Positions 9,665 through 19,152 are shown, counted from the stretch's first letter. The stretch: DNA of 21,063 nt from Sphingobacteriaceae bacterium (GCA_016715905.1 JADJXI010000002.1:1-21063), one strand, 5' to 3'. The notes: a model not told the origin generated them from the sequence alone. Translations and numbers: made by a program.

Positions 9665-9670
9665 GAAAGG
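9665..9670 (+). promoter_or_regulatory. Shine-Dalgarno-like site before the 9679 methyltransferase
   Basis: GAAAGG ends 8 bases before the ATG at 9679 and matches the anti-SD core AAGG. Most other starts in this window have no such site, so this supports 9679 as the true start. Confidence 0.45.
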
Positions 9671-9678
9671 TTAAAATA

Positions 9679-10572
9679 ATGAATTGTCCATTGTGTAATA
9701 GTGAGAATTCAATTGTGATTGGGAAACCATTATTCGATCCAAATGTTGTTCATTTAATAAGACAGGATTATAAAGTTGTAAAGTGTAAATCATGTCAATT
9801 CTACTATGTTCACCCAAAAATCGATTTGTCCCTTAACGAGTGGTCAGAACTTTATGGTAATGAATATTTTCTGGAATTAAATGAATGGTATAAAGAAGAA
9901 AGATTGAAAGATATTAAATCACGGCTTAGTAGGATGATCTCATATAAACATACGCATGATAAGGCAAATTTTTTAGATTTGGGGTGTGGTGAGGGCCTGG
10001 CATTAATCGAATCACTAAAAAAAAAGTGGAACGCGTTTGGTTGTGATATTTCAGACAATAGGACTCAGGATGCAAAGCAAAATGATATATTTTTTGAATT
10101 AAGTGATTTAATAAGTGCCCACTATCCAAATGATTTCTTTGATTTTATTCACATGGATTCAGTTCTAGAACACTTAATCAACCCCGTTGACTATCTCAAA
10201 GAATTAAATAGAATCATGAAAAAAGGTGGAATAATTTATATCGGTGTACCCAATGAAAATAGTCTTTTTGATAATTTTAGACAATTAGCCTTTAAATTTA
10301 TTGGGAAAGCTAAATTTTCGGCAAAACTAAGACCATTCGAGACACCTTTTCATATAGGTGGTTTCACAGAAAAATCATTAAGGATAATTGCAAGTATAGC
10401 AGACTTTGAAGTAGTCGAGATCAAAAATTTTGCAACACATTTTGAATTTAGGAAATATCCTTCTAACAGTAAATCATTCTGGGTTCATTTTTTAACTCTG
10501 CCCATAGATATTTTTTCTATCCCGCTAAAAATGGAAAAATATTACAGTGCATATTTCAGAAAGATTAAGTGA
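9679..10572 (+). CDS. SAM methyltransferase with N-terminal four-cysteine metal-binding module
   Basis: A 297-residue protein. Cys3, Cys6, Cys36 and Cys39 (CPLC and CKSC) form a probable zinc site, followed by FYYVHPKIDL. The class I methyltransferase core has FLDLGCGEG (98-106), GCDISDNR (121-128) and HMDSVLEHLINPVDYL (158-173), then GGIIYIGVPNENSL (183-196), and a conserved LRPFETPFHIGGF near 220-232. Proteins of this build are common in O-antigen and capsule loci, where they probably C-, O- or N-methylate nucleotide-linked sugars; the exact reaction is unknown. It is last in the plus-strand block and is followed at once by a terminator. A clear paralogue with the same Cys pairs and core lies in inverted orientation at 14733-13845. 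Confidence 0.9.
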   Translation: MNCPLCNSENSIVIGKPLFDPNVVHLIRQDYKVVKCKSCQFYYVHPKIDLSLNEWSELYGNEYFLELNEWYKEERLKDIKSRLSRMISYKHTHDKANFLDLGCGEGLALIESLKKKWNAFGCDISDNRTQDAKQNDIFFELSDLISAHYPNDFFDFIHMDSVLEHLINPVDYLKELNRIMKKGGIIYIGVPNENSLFDNFRQLAFKFIGKAKFSAKLRPFETPFHIGGFTEKSLRIIASIADFEVVEIKNFATHFEFRKYPSNSKSFWVHFLTLPIDIFSIPLKMEKYYSAYFRKIK

Positions 10573-10576
10573 TTTG

Positions 10577-10608
10577 TTCTTACTCTTGAATTGAGTAAGA
10601 ATATTTTT
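10577..10608 (+). terminator. Rho-independent terminator of the plus-strand block
   Basis: TTCTTACTC (10577-10585) and GAGTAAGAA (10593-10601) form a perfect 9-bp stem with a 7-base loop TTGAATT, followed by TATTTTTT (10602 on). The stem starts 4 bp after the methyltransferase stop. It lies within the last codons of the convergent polymerase gene, so the same bases encode that protein's C-terminus on the other strand. There is no T-run on the minus-strand side, so it should work in the plus direction only. Confidence 0.85.
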
Positions 10609-11980
10609 TATTAATATGGAGGATTATTATAAATAGTATCCAAAATGGTAAGTCTCTAGTAATAAATCCATAAGTAATTATTCCGGTTACTTCAAAAAAA
10701 GATCTGATCAAGATTCCAATCCCAATTCCAAGTGAAGAAACAACAATTAAATATTCATCTAGTTTTTTGTGCTTAACTATGGATAGGGTTTTGATGGCGA
10801 AATAAAAAAATAAAATGAAAAAACAAATCGCGCTCAAAAAACCCATTACTCCATTTTCTGCTGCAAAGAGTAAAAAGAAATTATGCGGATGCGGCCTGCC
10901 AACCGACCATACACTAGATTCATATAGTTGATTTGCTAATGAAGGCATATGAGTGAAGAAATACCTATCAAAAAGCTCAGGACCTACACCAAAATAGGGG
11001 TGGTCAGAAATTATTTCTAAGCCAGCATTCCAAAAATATTCTCTATTTCCTGCTCTTTCTAATCTCAAAAACAAGGATAAATAATCTTGAATTTCACTAA
11101 CAAAAAACAATATGACCAAGCTTAAAGCCAAAATGCTTATGAATCTGACAAATACTTTTCTATTAATGAAAGCGATTGTTACTGCAGAGGCAACTAATGT
11201 GCCGATCATGCTTGAACGTGAATTTGAAATCAACAAGAGAATTACTGAAATAACTAAAAGAAGAAGTAAGCCAATCTTTGCAGGATGTGTCTCTTTATAC
11301 TTTCCAAACAATAAAGCGATATTGATTGGTATTGTTATTAACAATAGCAATCCCACGTAGTTTGGGTTTTCATAAATACCACCATATCTGACAATCGTAC
11401 CCTCAATTAAAAAGAGCACAAAGCCAGTATTATATACATCAATCAAAACTGAAAATCCTATGAATAAGACACTAACAAATAATGCAATTAAATATTTATG
11501 TATAGTATTTGTATGTTGTATTAGTGCATAATAAAAATAGCAAACGATAAAAAATACAATTAACCTTAATGTTGATTGGTATGTAGATAAAAGATCGATT
11601 GAAAGTGTTGATGATACAAATAGAACGAAGGTTAAAAAAAGTATAAAATAAACAACTTGAAAAGGTACTTTGGGATATGTATGAAATTTCAATCCGTAAC
11701 TTTTAAGAAACAAAATGATTAGGATTAATATACATATTGCGTTAACGATTGAACGATACTTTTCAAGTTCTTGTCCAGTAAAAATTAAGAATAAAATAAT
11801 TGTTGCTGGTAAAATGAAATCGATTTTAAACAGGTAAATCAGGATTAATAATAATACCACTAATATCAAAATAATCATATAAGGAGAGGCAAAAGCACAT
11901 AATATTGAGAGTATTATTAACCATGATGCGTAAGATCTAAAATTATTGAAAAATTTTGAAAACATCTCAGTAATGTTCAT
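10580..11980 (-). CDS. O-antigen polymerase/ligase family membrane protein (Wzy or WaaL type)
   Basis: A 466-residue polytopic protein with about 11-12 hydrophobic segments and an ATG start. Family signatures: GGIYENPNYVGLLLL (200-214), SNSRSS (252-257), the periplasmic loop with HPYFGVGPELFDRYF (327-341) and RPHPHNFFLLFAAENGVMGF (362-381), which holds the conserved His and the G-x-x-G-F/Y element of the Wzy_C domain. These enzymes act on the periplasmic face, polymerising undecaprenyl-linked repeat units (Wzy) or moving the glycan onto lipid A core (WaaL) or protein. Sequence alone does not separate the options; a lone family member in a locus with Wzz and Wza genes makes Wzy more likely. 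It is separated from the flippase by 302 bp and converges on the plus-strand methyltransferase with only 7 bp between stops. Confidence 0.9.
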   Translation of the reverse strand: MNITEMFSKFFNNFRSYASWLIILSILCAFASPYMIILILVVLLLILIYLFKIDFILPATIILFLIFTGQELEKYRSIVNAICILILIILFLKSYGLKFHTYPKVPFQVVYFILFLTFVLFVSSTLSIDLLSTYQSTLRLIVFFIVCYFYYALIQHTNTIHKYLIALFVSVLFIGFSVLIDVYNTGFVLFLIEGTIVRYGGIYENPNYVGLLLLITIPINIALLFGKYKETHPAKIGLLLLLVISVILLLISNSRSSMIGTLVASAVTIAFINRKVFVRFISILALSLVILFFVSEIQDYLSLFLRLERAGNREYFWNAGLEIISDHPYFGVGPELFDRYFFTHMPSLANQLYESSVWSVGRPHPHNFFLLFAAENGVMGFLSAICFFILFFYFAIKTLSIVKHKKLDEYLIVVSSLGIGIGILIRSFFEVTGIITYGFITRDLPFWILFIIILHINKKYSYSIQE

Positions 11981-12282
11981 TCATAATTTGATAATAAAAG
12001 GTTTTTTTTGTAAATCAAGATAGTTGCAATAAATTAAATGCAATTAATTTTACAACATCTTTTTACAAAAGAATATGTTTATAAATCCATACATGTGACT
12101 TATCATTATTTTTAGCCAAATTGATAATCCCCATGATCATCGTGCTTCGCTATTATCGAATTTGATCTTTTACTTAATCAATTTTTCGTCTATATAATTT
12201 TAATCTTACTGATTAATGAGCGAAACGCTGTGAAATTATACTTTTTAAATCAACATTCTAATTTATTTAAGAAAATTATATG
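11981..12282. other. 302-bp intergenic gap between flippase and polymerase genes
   Basis: Very AT-rich with no credible gene; the longest minus-strand ATG frame I traced encodes only about 25 residues (starting MIMGIINLAKN) without recognisable features. GCAATAAATTAA/GCAATTAATTT form a weak direct repeat near 12027-12050. The gap is long enough to hold a separate promoter for the polymerase gene, but no convincing -35/-10 pair stands out. Confidence 0.5.
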
Positions 12283-13821
12283 TTATGATTTTTTATAAGA
12301 AATCCATGCCTCTTTTAGGAGAAATATTGAGTGATCTCTAAGACAATAAGCATTAAATAGATAAATGGCTACAAACAAAAAAATACGAACAATCGTATCC
12401 AGAAAATTATCCAATAAAAATGGAGCAACTATTATTAAAGTAATAAAATAGCTGAAAATTGAATTAATAATAGAAACAATAGCGTTTTTCCCGAGGATGA
12501 CATGGAGAGGAATTTTAAATTTCCTGCTCAAAACAAGCACTGAAATTAGACAAATGAAAGTATATGATAAACTGGAACTTAGAGCAAGTCCGTTATGTTT
12601 CATTGAACCAACGAGAATATAATTGAACACTAGTTTTATTATAATTCCGATCAAAGAAATAATTAATAAATGTTCAATTAATCTTGCACCATATAATATT
12701 TTATTAAGAATTGCATAAATTGAATAAAATATTACACTCAAAGAGAAATATTGTAAGGCACTAAAGGTCATTTGTGTATCAACAAGTGAAAAGTTTCCTC
12801 TCTGAAAGAAAAGCTTAATTAATATATTACCATAAAAAAATAACAGAATAAAAATTGGAGAAAATAAAAATGTGTTAACACTCAATGAATTATTAACTTT
12901 AGTCACAAATTCCTCAGAACTTTTGTTTTGCAAATGTTCTGAAAAAGAAGGAAAAATTGCTGTTGATAATGCGACTGATAAAATTGCTATGGGTAAATAA
13001 TAGACTGTAATGGCATAATTTAATGCAGCTATACCACCTGGCTCAACTTTATCATAGAAATATCTGTCTATTATTAAATAAAATTGTCCAAGAATTTCAA
13101 TCACGATTATCAGGAGTAAACTCTTACTACTATAAATCTTAAAATGCGAAAAGGAGTCTCTGAAAATTTTGCTTTTATCTAGTGAAAGTGTGTTCTTAAT
13201 CTTTATAATCAAAAAGATCAATTGAACAAAGCTCCCAATCAGGTATGCAGTTGGAATAATGACTATACCTATTCCATTGCTTAGTAAAGGAACAAAAATG
13301 ATAACAGAAAAATTAGTGAAAAGTTGTGCAAGTGCAGGAATTGAAAACTTTCTTTGGGCTTGAAGGTGCGCAGACAGTATAGAAATAGCCGCATTTAAAG
13401 GTAAAGTAATTATTAAAATTCGAAATATGATCAAGGCAGTTTTTATTTTTGCTGGATTCGCTCCGCTTAAATAGATGGTTAATAAATAATCAGACAGGGC
13501 GAATAGAAGAATCCCAAGAACGATGCCTCCTAGAAAAAATGAAATTATTACTCTAATAAATAATTCGGTTTCATTCTTTATGCCTTCATTCTTAATTCGG
13601 GCATGAATTGGTATATAATAATTTTGGCCTAAATATAAAAGAACTGTGTTAATGGTCACAGGTATCACGGAAGCAATAAGATATATTTCGAAATCTATTC
13701 CTAGCCCAAAATAGGCGGCAAATATTATTTCCCTTAAAAATCCAAATCCTCTTGATAGCAACCCAACACTTGTTATTAGAATTGAGGCACCTGCAATGGT
13801 TGAAGTGAATTTCTTATTCAT
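12283..13821 (-). CDS. murJ: MurJ/MviN-family lipid-linked oligosaccharide flippase
   Basis: A 512-residue MOP-superfamily membrane protein with about 12-14 hydrophobic segments. The N-terminus LLSRGFGFLREIIFAAYFG (21-39) matches the MurJ/MviN signature, and the central HLQAQRKFSIPALAQLFTNF (about 170-190) is also typical. The protein would flip undecaprenyl-linked repeat units to the periplasm. Compared with canonical MurJ, the first-helix Arg is kept (R24), but the usual Asp-Ala-Phe after the second glycine-rich turn is replaced by FEIYLIA, and the following helix lacks the usual Arg (IPVTINTVL). That, with the position at the end of the polysaccharide operon, favours a dedicated polysaccharide flippase rather than the cell's lipid II flippase. 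It starts 23 bp after the methyltransferase stop. Confidence 0.87.
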   Translation of the reverse strand: MNKKFTSTIAGASILITSVGLLSRGFGFLREIIFAAYFGLGIDFEIYLIASVIPVTINTVLLYLGQNYYIPIHARIKNEGIKNETELFIRVIISFFLGGIVLGILLFALSDYLLTIYLSGANPAKIKTALIIFRILIITLPLNAAISILSAHLQAQRKFSIPALAQLFTNFSVIIFVPLLSNGIGIVIIPTAYLIGSFVQLIFLIIKIKNTLSLDKSKIFRDSFSHFKIYSSKSLLLIIVIEILGQFYLIIDRYFYDKVEPGGIAALNYAITVYYLPIAILSVALSTAIFPSFSEHLQNKSSEEFVTKVNNSLSVNTFLFSPIFILLFFYGNILIKLFFQRGNFSLVDTQMTFSALQYFSLSVIFYSIYAILNKILYGARLIEHLLIISLIGIIIKLVFNYILVGSMKHNGLALSSSLSYTFICLISVLVLSRKFKIPLHVILGKNAIVSIINSIFSYFITLIIVAPFLLDNFLDTIVRIFLFVAIYLFNAYCLRDHSIFLLKEAWISYKKS

Positions 13822-13844
13822 CTAAAGTGATGTCATTAGTATGT

Positions 13845-14733
13845 TCAGGTACGATTGTTCTGAGCATATACTTCCAGGTATACCTCTTTTTTTATTGGGA
13901 CAGCCAGAAGGTAAATCGGTAACAATAATAGTGATTGAAAGAATGTTTTAGAAAGTGGCTTAGCTCTTAAAAATTCCAAACGACAAGCAAAGTTCCGAAT
14001 TTTTCTTATTTCAAGCTGTGCGATCTGAAGTGCAGTTTCTATAGATCTTGTGTTAAAACCAACGACATGATAAGGTGTTTCAAATGGCCTAAGTCTAGGA
14101 GATAATTTACTTGATTTTAGTCTATAAAGAGTCTTTTTAAAATCATTTAATAATGAATCCTCATTCGGAATCCCAATGTAAACAACTCCGCCCTTTTTCA
14201 GTATCCTTTTTATTTCTAATAAATAATCAAGCGGATTAATAACATGTTCAAGTACAGAATCCATGTAAATAATATCAAAAAAATTATTTTCGAAATGACA
14301 ATCAATTAAGTTCGAATTAAAAAATTTTATTCTATTGTCTTTAGCTTTTTCAATCCTGTGATCAGTAATATCAAGTCCATATGGGTTCCAATTTCTTTTT
14401 AATGCTTCAATTAAACAATTTCCTTCGCCGCATCCGATGTCCAAAAAATTCTTTTCCCCATTCGAAGCCAAATTTTTCAAGATTATCAAACCTACTAATT
14501 CTGTCCTTCTCTCTATTTTTTTCATACCATCTGCTCATCTGCTGAAAATATTTCTGATCATATAAAATTTTCCATTCCTCTTTTGAAAAATCAATTTCGG
14601 GATGAATATAGTATGTTCCACATTTATTGCATTTTACAACATTGTACTCGTACCTAATAATCTTTTGAGCTTTTAAACTTACTTTAGGGGTACCGACTAT
14701 AGATTTTTCTAAATACTTACAGATTGGACACAT
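13845..14733 (-). CDS. SAM methyltransferase with N-terminal four-cysteine module (one frameshift)
   Basis: Two overlapping frames (14733-14407 and 14525-13845) form one protein of about 295 residues, matching the 297-residue paralogue at 9679-10572. The N-terminal part has CPIC and CNKCGTYYIHPEIDF (probable zinc site). After the shift come FLDIGCGEG, GLDITDHR, YMDSVLEHVINPLDYL, GGVVYIGIPNEDSL and LRPFETPYHVVGF, nearly residue for residue with the paralogue. Removing one base, most simply from the AAA at 14488-14490, gives a smooth RISRLIILKNLASNGEKNFLD. The exact site is uncertain within the overlap. Its start overlaps the stop of the epimerase gene (TAATG), showing translational coupling. 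Likely methylates a nucleotide-linked sugar, perhaps a different step from its paralogue. Confidence 0.85.
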
Positions 14734-15662
14734 TAAGTATTGTTGAGCTTTGTCTTAATATAGTTAATTGTAATTTTTAATCCATCAGTTCTTAATACCT
14801 TCGGGTCCCAACCAAGCACTCTTTTTGCTTTTGAAATATCGGGTTGTCTAACTTTTGGATCATCTTCCGGTAAATCGTGGAATGATAATCTACTTTTTGA
14901 ACCAGTTAGCTTGATTACTTCTTCAGCGAATTGCATAATTGTTATTTCCTCTGGATTGCCAATATTAACAGGGTATATTTCATTTGACATTAGGAGCTTA
15001 AAGATTCCATCAACTAAATCGGAAACAAAACAAAAGCTGCGTGTTTGAGATCCATCACCAAAAACCGAAATATCTTCTCCTCGAAGTGCTTGGCCAACAA
15101 ATGCTGGAAGTGCTCTTCCATCATCTAGTCTCATTCGTGGACCAAAGGTATTAAAAATTCTAACTATTCGTGTTTCAACCCCATGATAACGATTATACGC
15201 CATTGTAATGGCTTCTGCGAACCTCTTTGCCTCGTCATAAACGCCCCTTGGGCCGATCGGATTCACATTACCCCAATAATCTTCACTCTGAGGGTGAATT
15301 GCAGGATCCCCATAAACTTCGGAAGTTGACGCAAGAAGAAATCTGGCTTTCTTTTCTTTTGCTAATCCTAATACCTTATGGGTCCCTAGTGATCCGACTT
15401 TCAACGTTTGAATTGGGAATTTAAGATAATCGATCGGACTTGCTGGCGATGCAAAATGAAGGATGTAATCAATCCGACCCTGAACATAAATATAATTTGT
15501 TACATCATGCTTTAAAAAAAAAGGTTAGATATATTATCGAGGTTGCCTGTTAGCAGATTATCAATGCATACTACTTTAAATCCCTCTTGAAGTAACCGAT
15601 CACATAAATGTGAACCTAAAAAAACCAGCCCCGCCTGTTACAACAGCAGCATACTTATACAT
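14733..15662 (-). CDS. UDP-glucuronate decarboxylase-type NAD-dependent epimerase (two frameshifts)
   Basis: Extended SDR enzyme of about 309 residues after repair, the usual length for the family. Motifs in order: TGGAGFLGSHL (NAD-binding, split by the first shift), KHDVTNYIYV, HFASPASPIDYL, LLASTSEVYGDP, GPRGVYDEAKRFAE with the catalytic Tyr and Lys, RIVRIFNTFGPRMRLDDGR, and FGDGSQTRSFCFVSDLVDG. HFASPASPIDY with STSEVYGDP is typical of UDP-xylose synthase, which turns UDP-glucuronate into UDP-xylose. The breaks are at an A7 run (15618-15624, one base too many) and an A9 run (15514-15522, one too few); both repairs restore family sequence. The ATG at 15662 overlaps the stop of the chain-length gene by 8 bp, and its stop overlaps the next methyltransferase start. 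A close SDR relative cannot be excluded. Confidence 0.87.
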
Positions 15663-16814
15663 TCGTAACAATCCCTCGTTCTTTCTTTTTGAAATTCTGA
15701 ATTCTTCTTTCGTTGAAAATGAAAAAAAATGATATTAAAAGAAAAACAAAAATTCCGCCTAAAACTGTTGAAAATACTACTCGCGGGCCAGATGCTTTCA
15801 ATGGCGGAATTGCTTCATCTAAAACTTCGATTGTGGGAAGATCTCTATTCTCTTGTATTCTCTCTTTGAAATACTGTTGTTGAAGAAGCAAATACACTTC
15901 ATTCTGAATTTTGACCTCTCTCACTAGTTTAGCTAATTCCCTTCCTACTTCAGGAACATCTTTGAATGCAACAAGATAATCTTCATTTCCCATTTCCATT
16001 TTGTTATACTGATTTCGAAGTTCTTGTAGCTTGCTCTTTAGTGTTAATAATGTTTTGCTGTCTTCTCGTAAATTCGGTTGCTGCATTCCAAGCTCTACTT
16101 CGGTTTTAACTATATCAGTTTTAAGCTCAGCAGCAGCATCGATTGCAGCTTTTACTTGTTCCGGAAGCGAAACGGTTTTATTCTTCTTTTGGAATAACAT
16201 TAATGCACTCTCAGCAGAGTCGAGCAAATATTTAGTTTGTTGGAGCTGAGATTCAATGTAAATCCTTGCACGCTTTGCTTTTGATGAAAGTTTCTCCCGA
16301 TTAATTATATCTAATGCCTCAACATATGAATTCGAAAGAACCGCAGAAAGTTTTTTAATCGAATCACCTTGAGAAGAAAACATAGGAAATAAGGAAGTAG
16401 ATGTATTGACACTTAATTTTATGATTCCTTCTTTACTTAAATCGATATTTAAATTCTCCGATAACTTCTTTGCGGCAGAAATTTCGTTTTTCGCATCAAA
16501 AAATTTAGTTAGGCTATGTTTTCTAACAACAAATAGTGCCGCAGATCTACTTTTAAGCATCTCCATGTAAAGCTGTGAATTGGCATTTGACATTCCGGCG
16601 GTAATTAAACTTGAAAGATCTTCTCCCCCAAGCAAACCACTAAGTCCTCCTATTTGATTATTCTTTTCAGGAGGAAGAATGGTAACAGGAGCTTCATATG
16701 AATTAGGATAAATAAACAGTAGAATAAAAAAAGAAGAATTGAAGTCAGTATTGTACCTTTAAGAATTGGTACTCGATAAAATATTATAATATTAAGAATT
16801 TCATGATAACTCAT
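15655..16814 (-). CDS. Wzz-type polysaccharide co-polymerase / chain-length determinant (one frameshift)
   Basis: Restored length about 386 residues. The N-terminal transmembrane helix lies after SYHEILNIIIFYRVP, at about 20-40. It is followed by PNSYEAPVTILPP and GGLSGLLGGEDLSSL, a long periplasmic part rich in coiled coil (ARIYIESQLQQTKYLLDSAE; KSKLQELRNQYNKME), the pre-membrane element IEVLDEAIPPLKASGPR and a C-terminal transmembrane helix (VVFSTVLGGIFVFLLISFFF). The family sits in the inner membrane, sets chain length with Wzy and bridges to the outer-membrane export channel. No tyrosine-kinase domain follows. The shift is at an A7 run (16726-16732); one more base joins LLFFILLFIYPNSYEAP. 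The downstream frame alone would start at 16635 and lose the first helix. Start ATG at 16814, three bases after the Wza-type gene stops. Confidence 0.87.
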
Positions 16815-16817
16815 TTT

Positions 16818-18396
16818 TTACCTCGTTGCCACAATGACTGCAACAGTTGCAGCAATAACTGCTGCAACTTGACCAAGTACTTGTAAAGATGTTGTAAAAA
16901 CATCCCAAAACTTAGCACCTGGTGGATCTTCTGGAATCCATATTGTATCCCCAGGTTCAATTGATTCGACATCTTCATCGTCAATCCATTCACCGGTATT
17001 TGATTTGATTACCCTAACATCGCTTTCGATGGCTCTCCAACCAAACCCTCCCGCAAGTCTGATGTAATCTTCAACCGAGTAGTTTTCATTATAGACGATA
17101 TTACCAGGATTAACTACCTGACCCAAGAGTGTAACATAATTTTTTGCTTCGGGAACTGAAATAAAATCTCCGCGTTTTAAAGTTACATCCTCACTAACAT
17201 TATTATTAAAAAATAATTCTTCAAAATCGACAACAACTCTGCCCTTTCGTTGTCGTGATTTTGCCTTTAAATAATCATACTCGTCATCGGTCATGTCGGC
17301 TCGCAGAATAAGTTTCAACCTCTCATATTCGGGGTCTAAATCAACTTCACCTGTTGTTCTCGATAATGAAGCATCTTTAATGGATGCATCTTTCCGAAAT
17401 CCACCAGCCTCTTTAATTATTTCAGATAATTTTGTCTGATCTTCCTTAATTTTATATACTCCTGGATAATTTACCCAACCTTCGATGCGAATAAAGTTAT
17501 CAATATAATATTCGGGAATTATACGAACGATCACATTATCCTTAAAATTGAGAAGTATGTTACTTTCAACAATTTTCTCATAGGAATAGTAATAACTTTG
17601 CTGATTCTTACCTTCTTTATCATATCTAACAATCTCTATAGAATCAGTTTTAGCATTGAATAATAGTCCCCAGCAAGGTTAATCAAGTCACTTACACTTT
17701 CACCTTCAAGATAATCATATGTTGCGGGAAATTTTACAGCTCCGGAAATGGTAACAACTTTATCCGCTTTATCAATGAAAACAACATCACCATCATTTAA
17801 AAGCGGGTTTTGTTTTTTATCTCCATATTTTAAAAAACTTAAAAAATCAAAAGTCTTAATGTCACCATTTACTGCTTTTATTTGAATATTTCTAAAACTT
17901 GATGTTTTGTTAAAGCTCACAGTATCAAGCAAGAAATCAAAAAGTCTAGTATTGCTTTTAACGACTGCAACCAAGCGGCTTCTCTATATCGCCTACAGCA
18001 AAAACTTTTATCTTTTTTTAGTCCTCCGAGAGAAATAAATATTTCAACGTTCTTATAGTACTTTTCTATCGTCGATCTAATCTTTTCCCTCGCGTGATTC
18101 AGCGTTAGTCCTCTTAAATTTATTCCCCCAACTTTAGGGATAAATAAATAATTTTCAACATTTACAATTAAATTGAAATTTACTTCCTCAATACCGCTGA
18201 TTGAAATAAAAATATTTTCGCCAGAACCAACTTTATATTCATCTGGATCAATAGAGGCCTCAGCAACTCCACTCATGTTAATCTTTTTTAAAGCATCTTT
18301 TGAATTTTGAAATTCTCTTTCCTTATAATCTGGGTTTGTTTGAGCAATTTGTAAATAAGGTAGAATAAGAAATATTAAAATTACGAACTTCAACAT
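16818..18396 (-). CDS. Wza-type polysaccharide export protein with SLBB domains (three frameshifts)
   Basis: Three frames (18396-17917, 17974-17636, about 17668-16818) join into about 525 residues. An ATG at 18396 starts a signal peptide (MLKFVILIFLILPYLQIAQ). The Poly_export domain follows (DEYKVGSGENIFISISG, then NYLFIPKVGGINLRGLTL and KIRSTIEKYYKNVEIFISLG), and then SLBB repeats (KVFAVGDIEKP; VVTISGAVKFPATYDYLEG; RIEGWVNYPGVYKIKEDQ; VTLLGQVVNPGNIVYNENY), GDTIWIPEDPP and a C-terminal hydrophobic helix. Proteins of this family form the outer-membrane export channel. Breaks lie at a T7 run (18013-18019), near 17975-17985, and at the C4 run 17668-17671 (one base short; repair gives NLAGGLLFNAKTDSIEIVRYD). 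First gene of the operon; 98 bp separate it from ftsX, with no clear promoter match. Confidence 0.87.
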
Positions 18397-18494
18397 TCGA
18401 TCATCTTTTTTTAAAATATCTTTTTGTTAGTCATTTGCAAAATAAAAGGATTTGAAATAATTGATGCATAAAATTATCAAATAAACTCGCATCT

Positions 18495-19137
18495 TCAAAT
18501 TTTAAGGGTGATTTTTCTAAGTACGAAGGCAGAAACGAAAAAACTAATTATTGGGCCAATTAGTAGAACCATCAATAAATACTCAATTGGAGGATGATAT
18601 TCATTTAACAAAGGGCTATACTTACCGAGAAAGGAAAGAAAAACTTTTATAACACCAAATGATATAATACCCGCCAAAAAACCGGTCATAATTTCATTTA
18701 TTAGTAATGGAAATTTTATAGTTGATAATTTTGCTCCTACTAACTTCATAGTTTCAAGTTCCTCGTGTTTAAGTGAAATCACCAATTTGATAGTGCTATA
18801 CGTGATATAAACTGATATTAAAATTAAAACTGCGGTGATAATAAAAATATATCGTTGAAGATTTTTAAGAGTAGAGATTAACTTTTCTAAAATCTCATGT
18901 TCAAATAGGATTTCATCAATTCCAGAAAATGTGCTTATCTGCCTTTTGATTATCTCAATCGAATCTTTATCCACAAACTCACTTTTAAGTTTAATTGATA
19001 TTGAGGCGGGGATAGGATTATCTAAATGAAACGGCGATAAGCAATATCGAAATGCTTAAGGTAATCAAGGAAAGGATAAATGATGACTTCGCCCGGCCAA
19101 AAATCTTGAATGCTTCTCTAAACCAAAAAAGTAACAT
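18495..19137 (-). pseudogene. ftsX: FtsX cell-division ABC permease subunit, interrupted and apparently missing an internal segment
   Basis: ATG at 19137 gives MLLFWFREAFKIFGRAKSSF and the first transmembrane helix, then stops near 19024. A second frame begins with DNPIPASISIKLK, the conserved middle of the FtsX extracytoplasmic domain, and runs through EILEKLI, a helix at YIFIITAVLILISVY, the cytoplasmic ELETMKLVGAKLSTIKFPLLINE and two further helices to 18495. FtsX, with the ATPase FtsE, links the divisome to cell-wall hydrolases at the inner membrane. The total is about 214 codons against about 290-300 usual, and some 70-75 residues between helix 1 and the DNP motif are absent, besides the frame change. 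No ftsE is in the window. As the gene is widely conserved, an assembly deletion is as likely as real loss. Confidence 0.8.
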
Positions 19138-19152
19138 TAAATTCTTGTATAA

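Noticed and set aside
15514..15624. Programmed frameshifting at the A/T runs in the epimerase gene
   Set aside because: Two opposite shifts about 100 bases apart, plus similar breaks in every neighbouring gene, fit random homopolymer errors better than a controlled event; no stimulatory structure was noticed.
19020..19060. Near-palindrome CGATAAGCAATATCG in the ftsX region as a regulatory site
   Set aside because: It lies within the coding sequence of the first FtsX helix and is explained by its codons.
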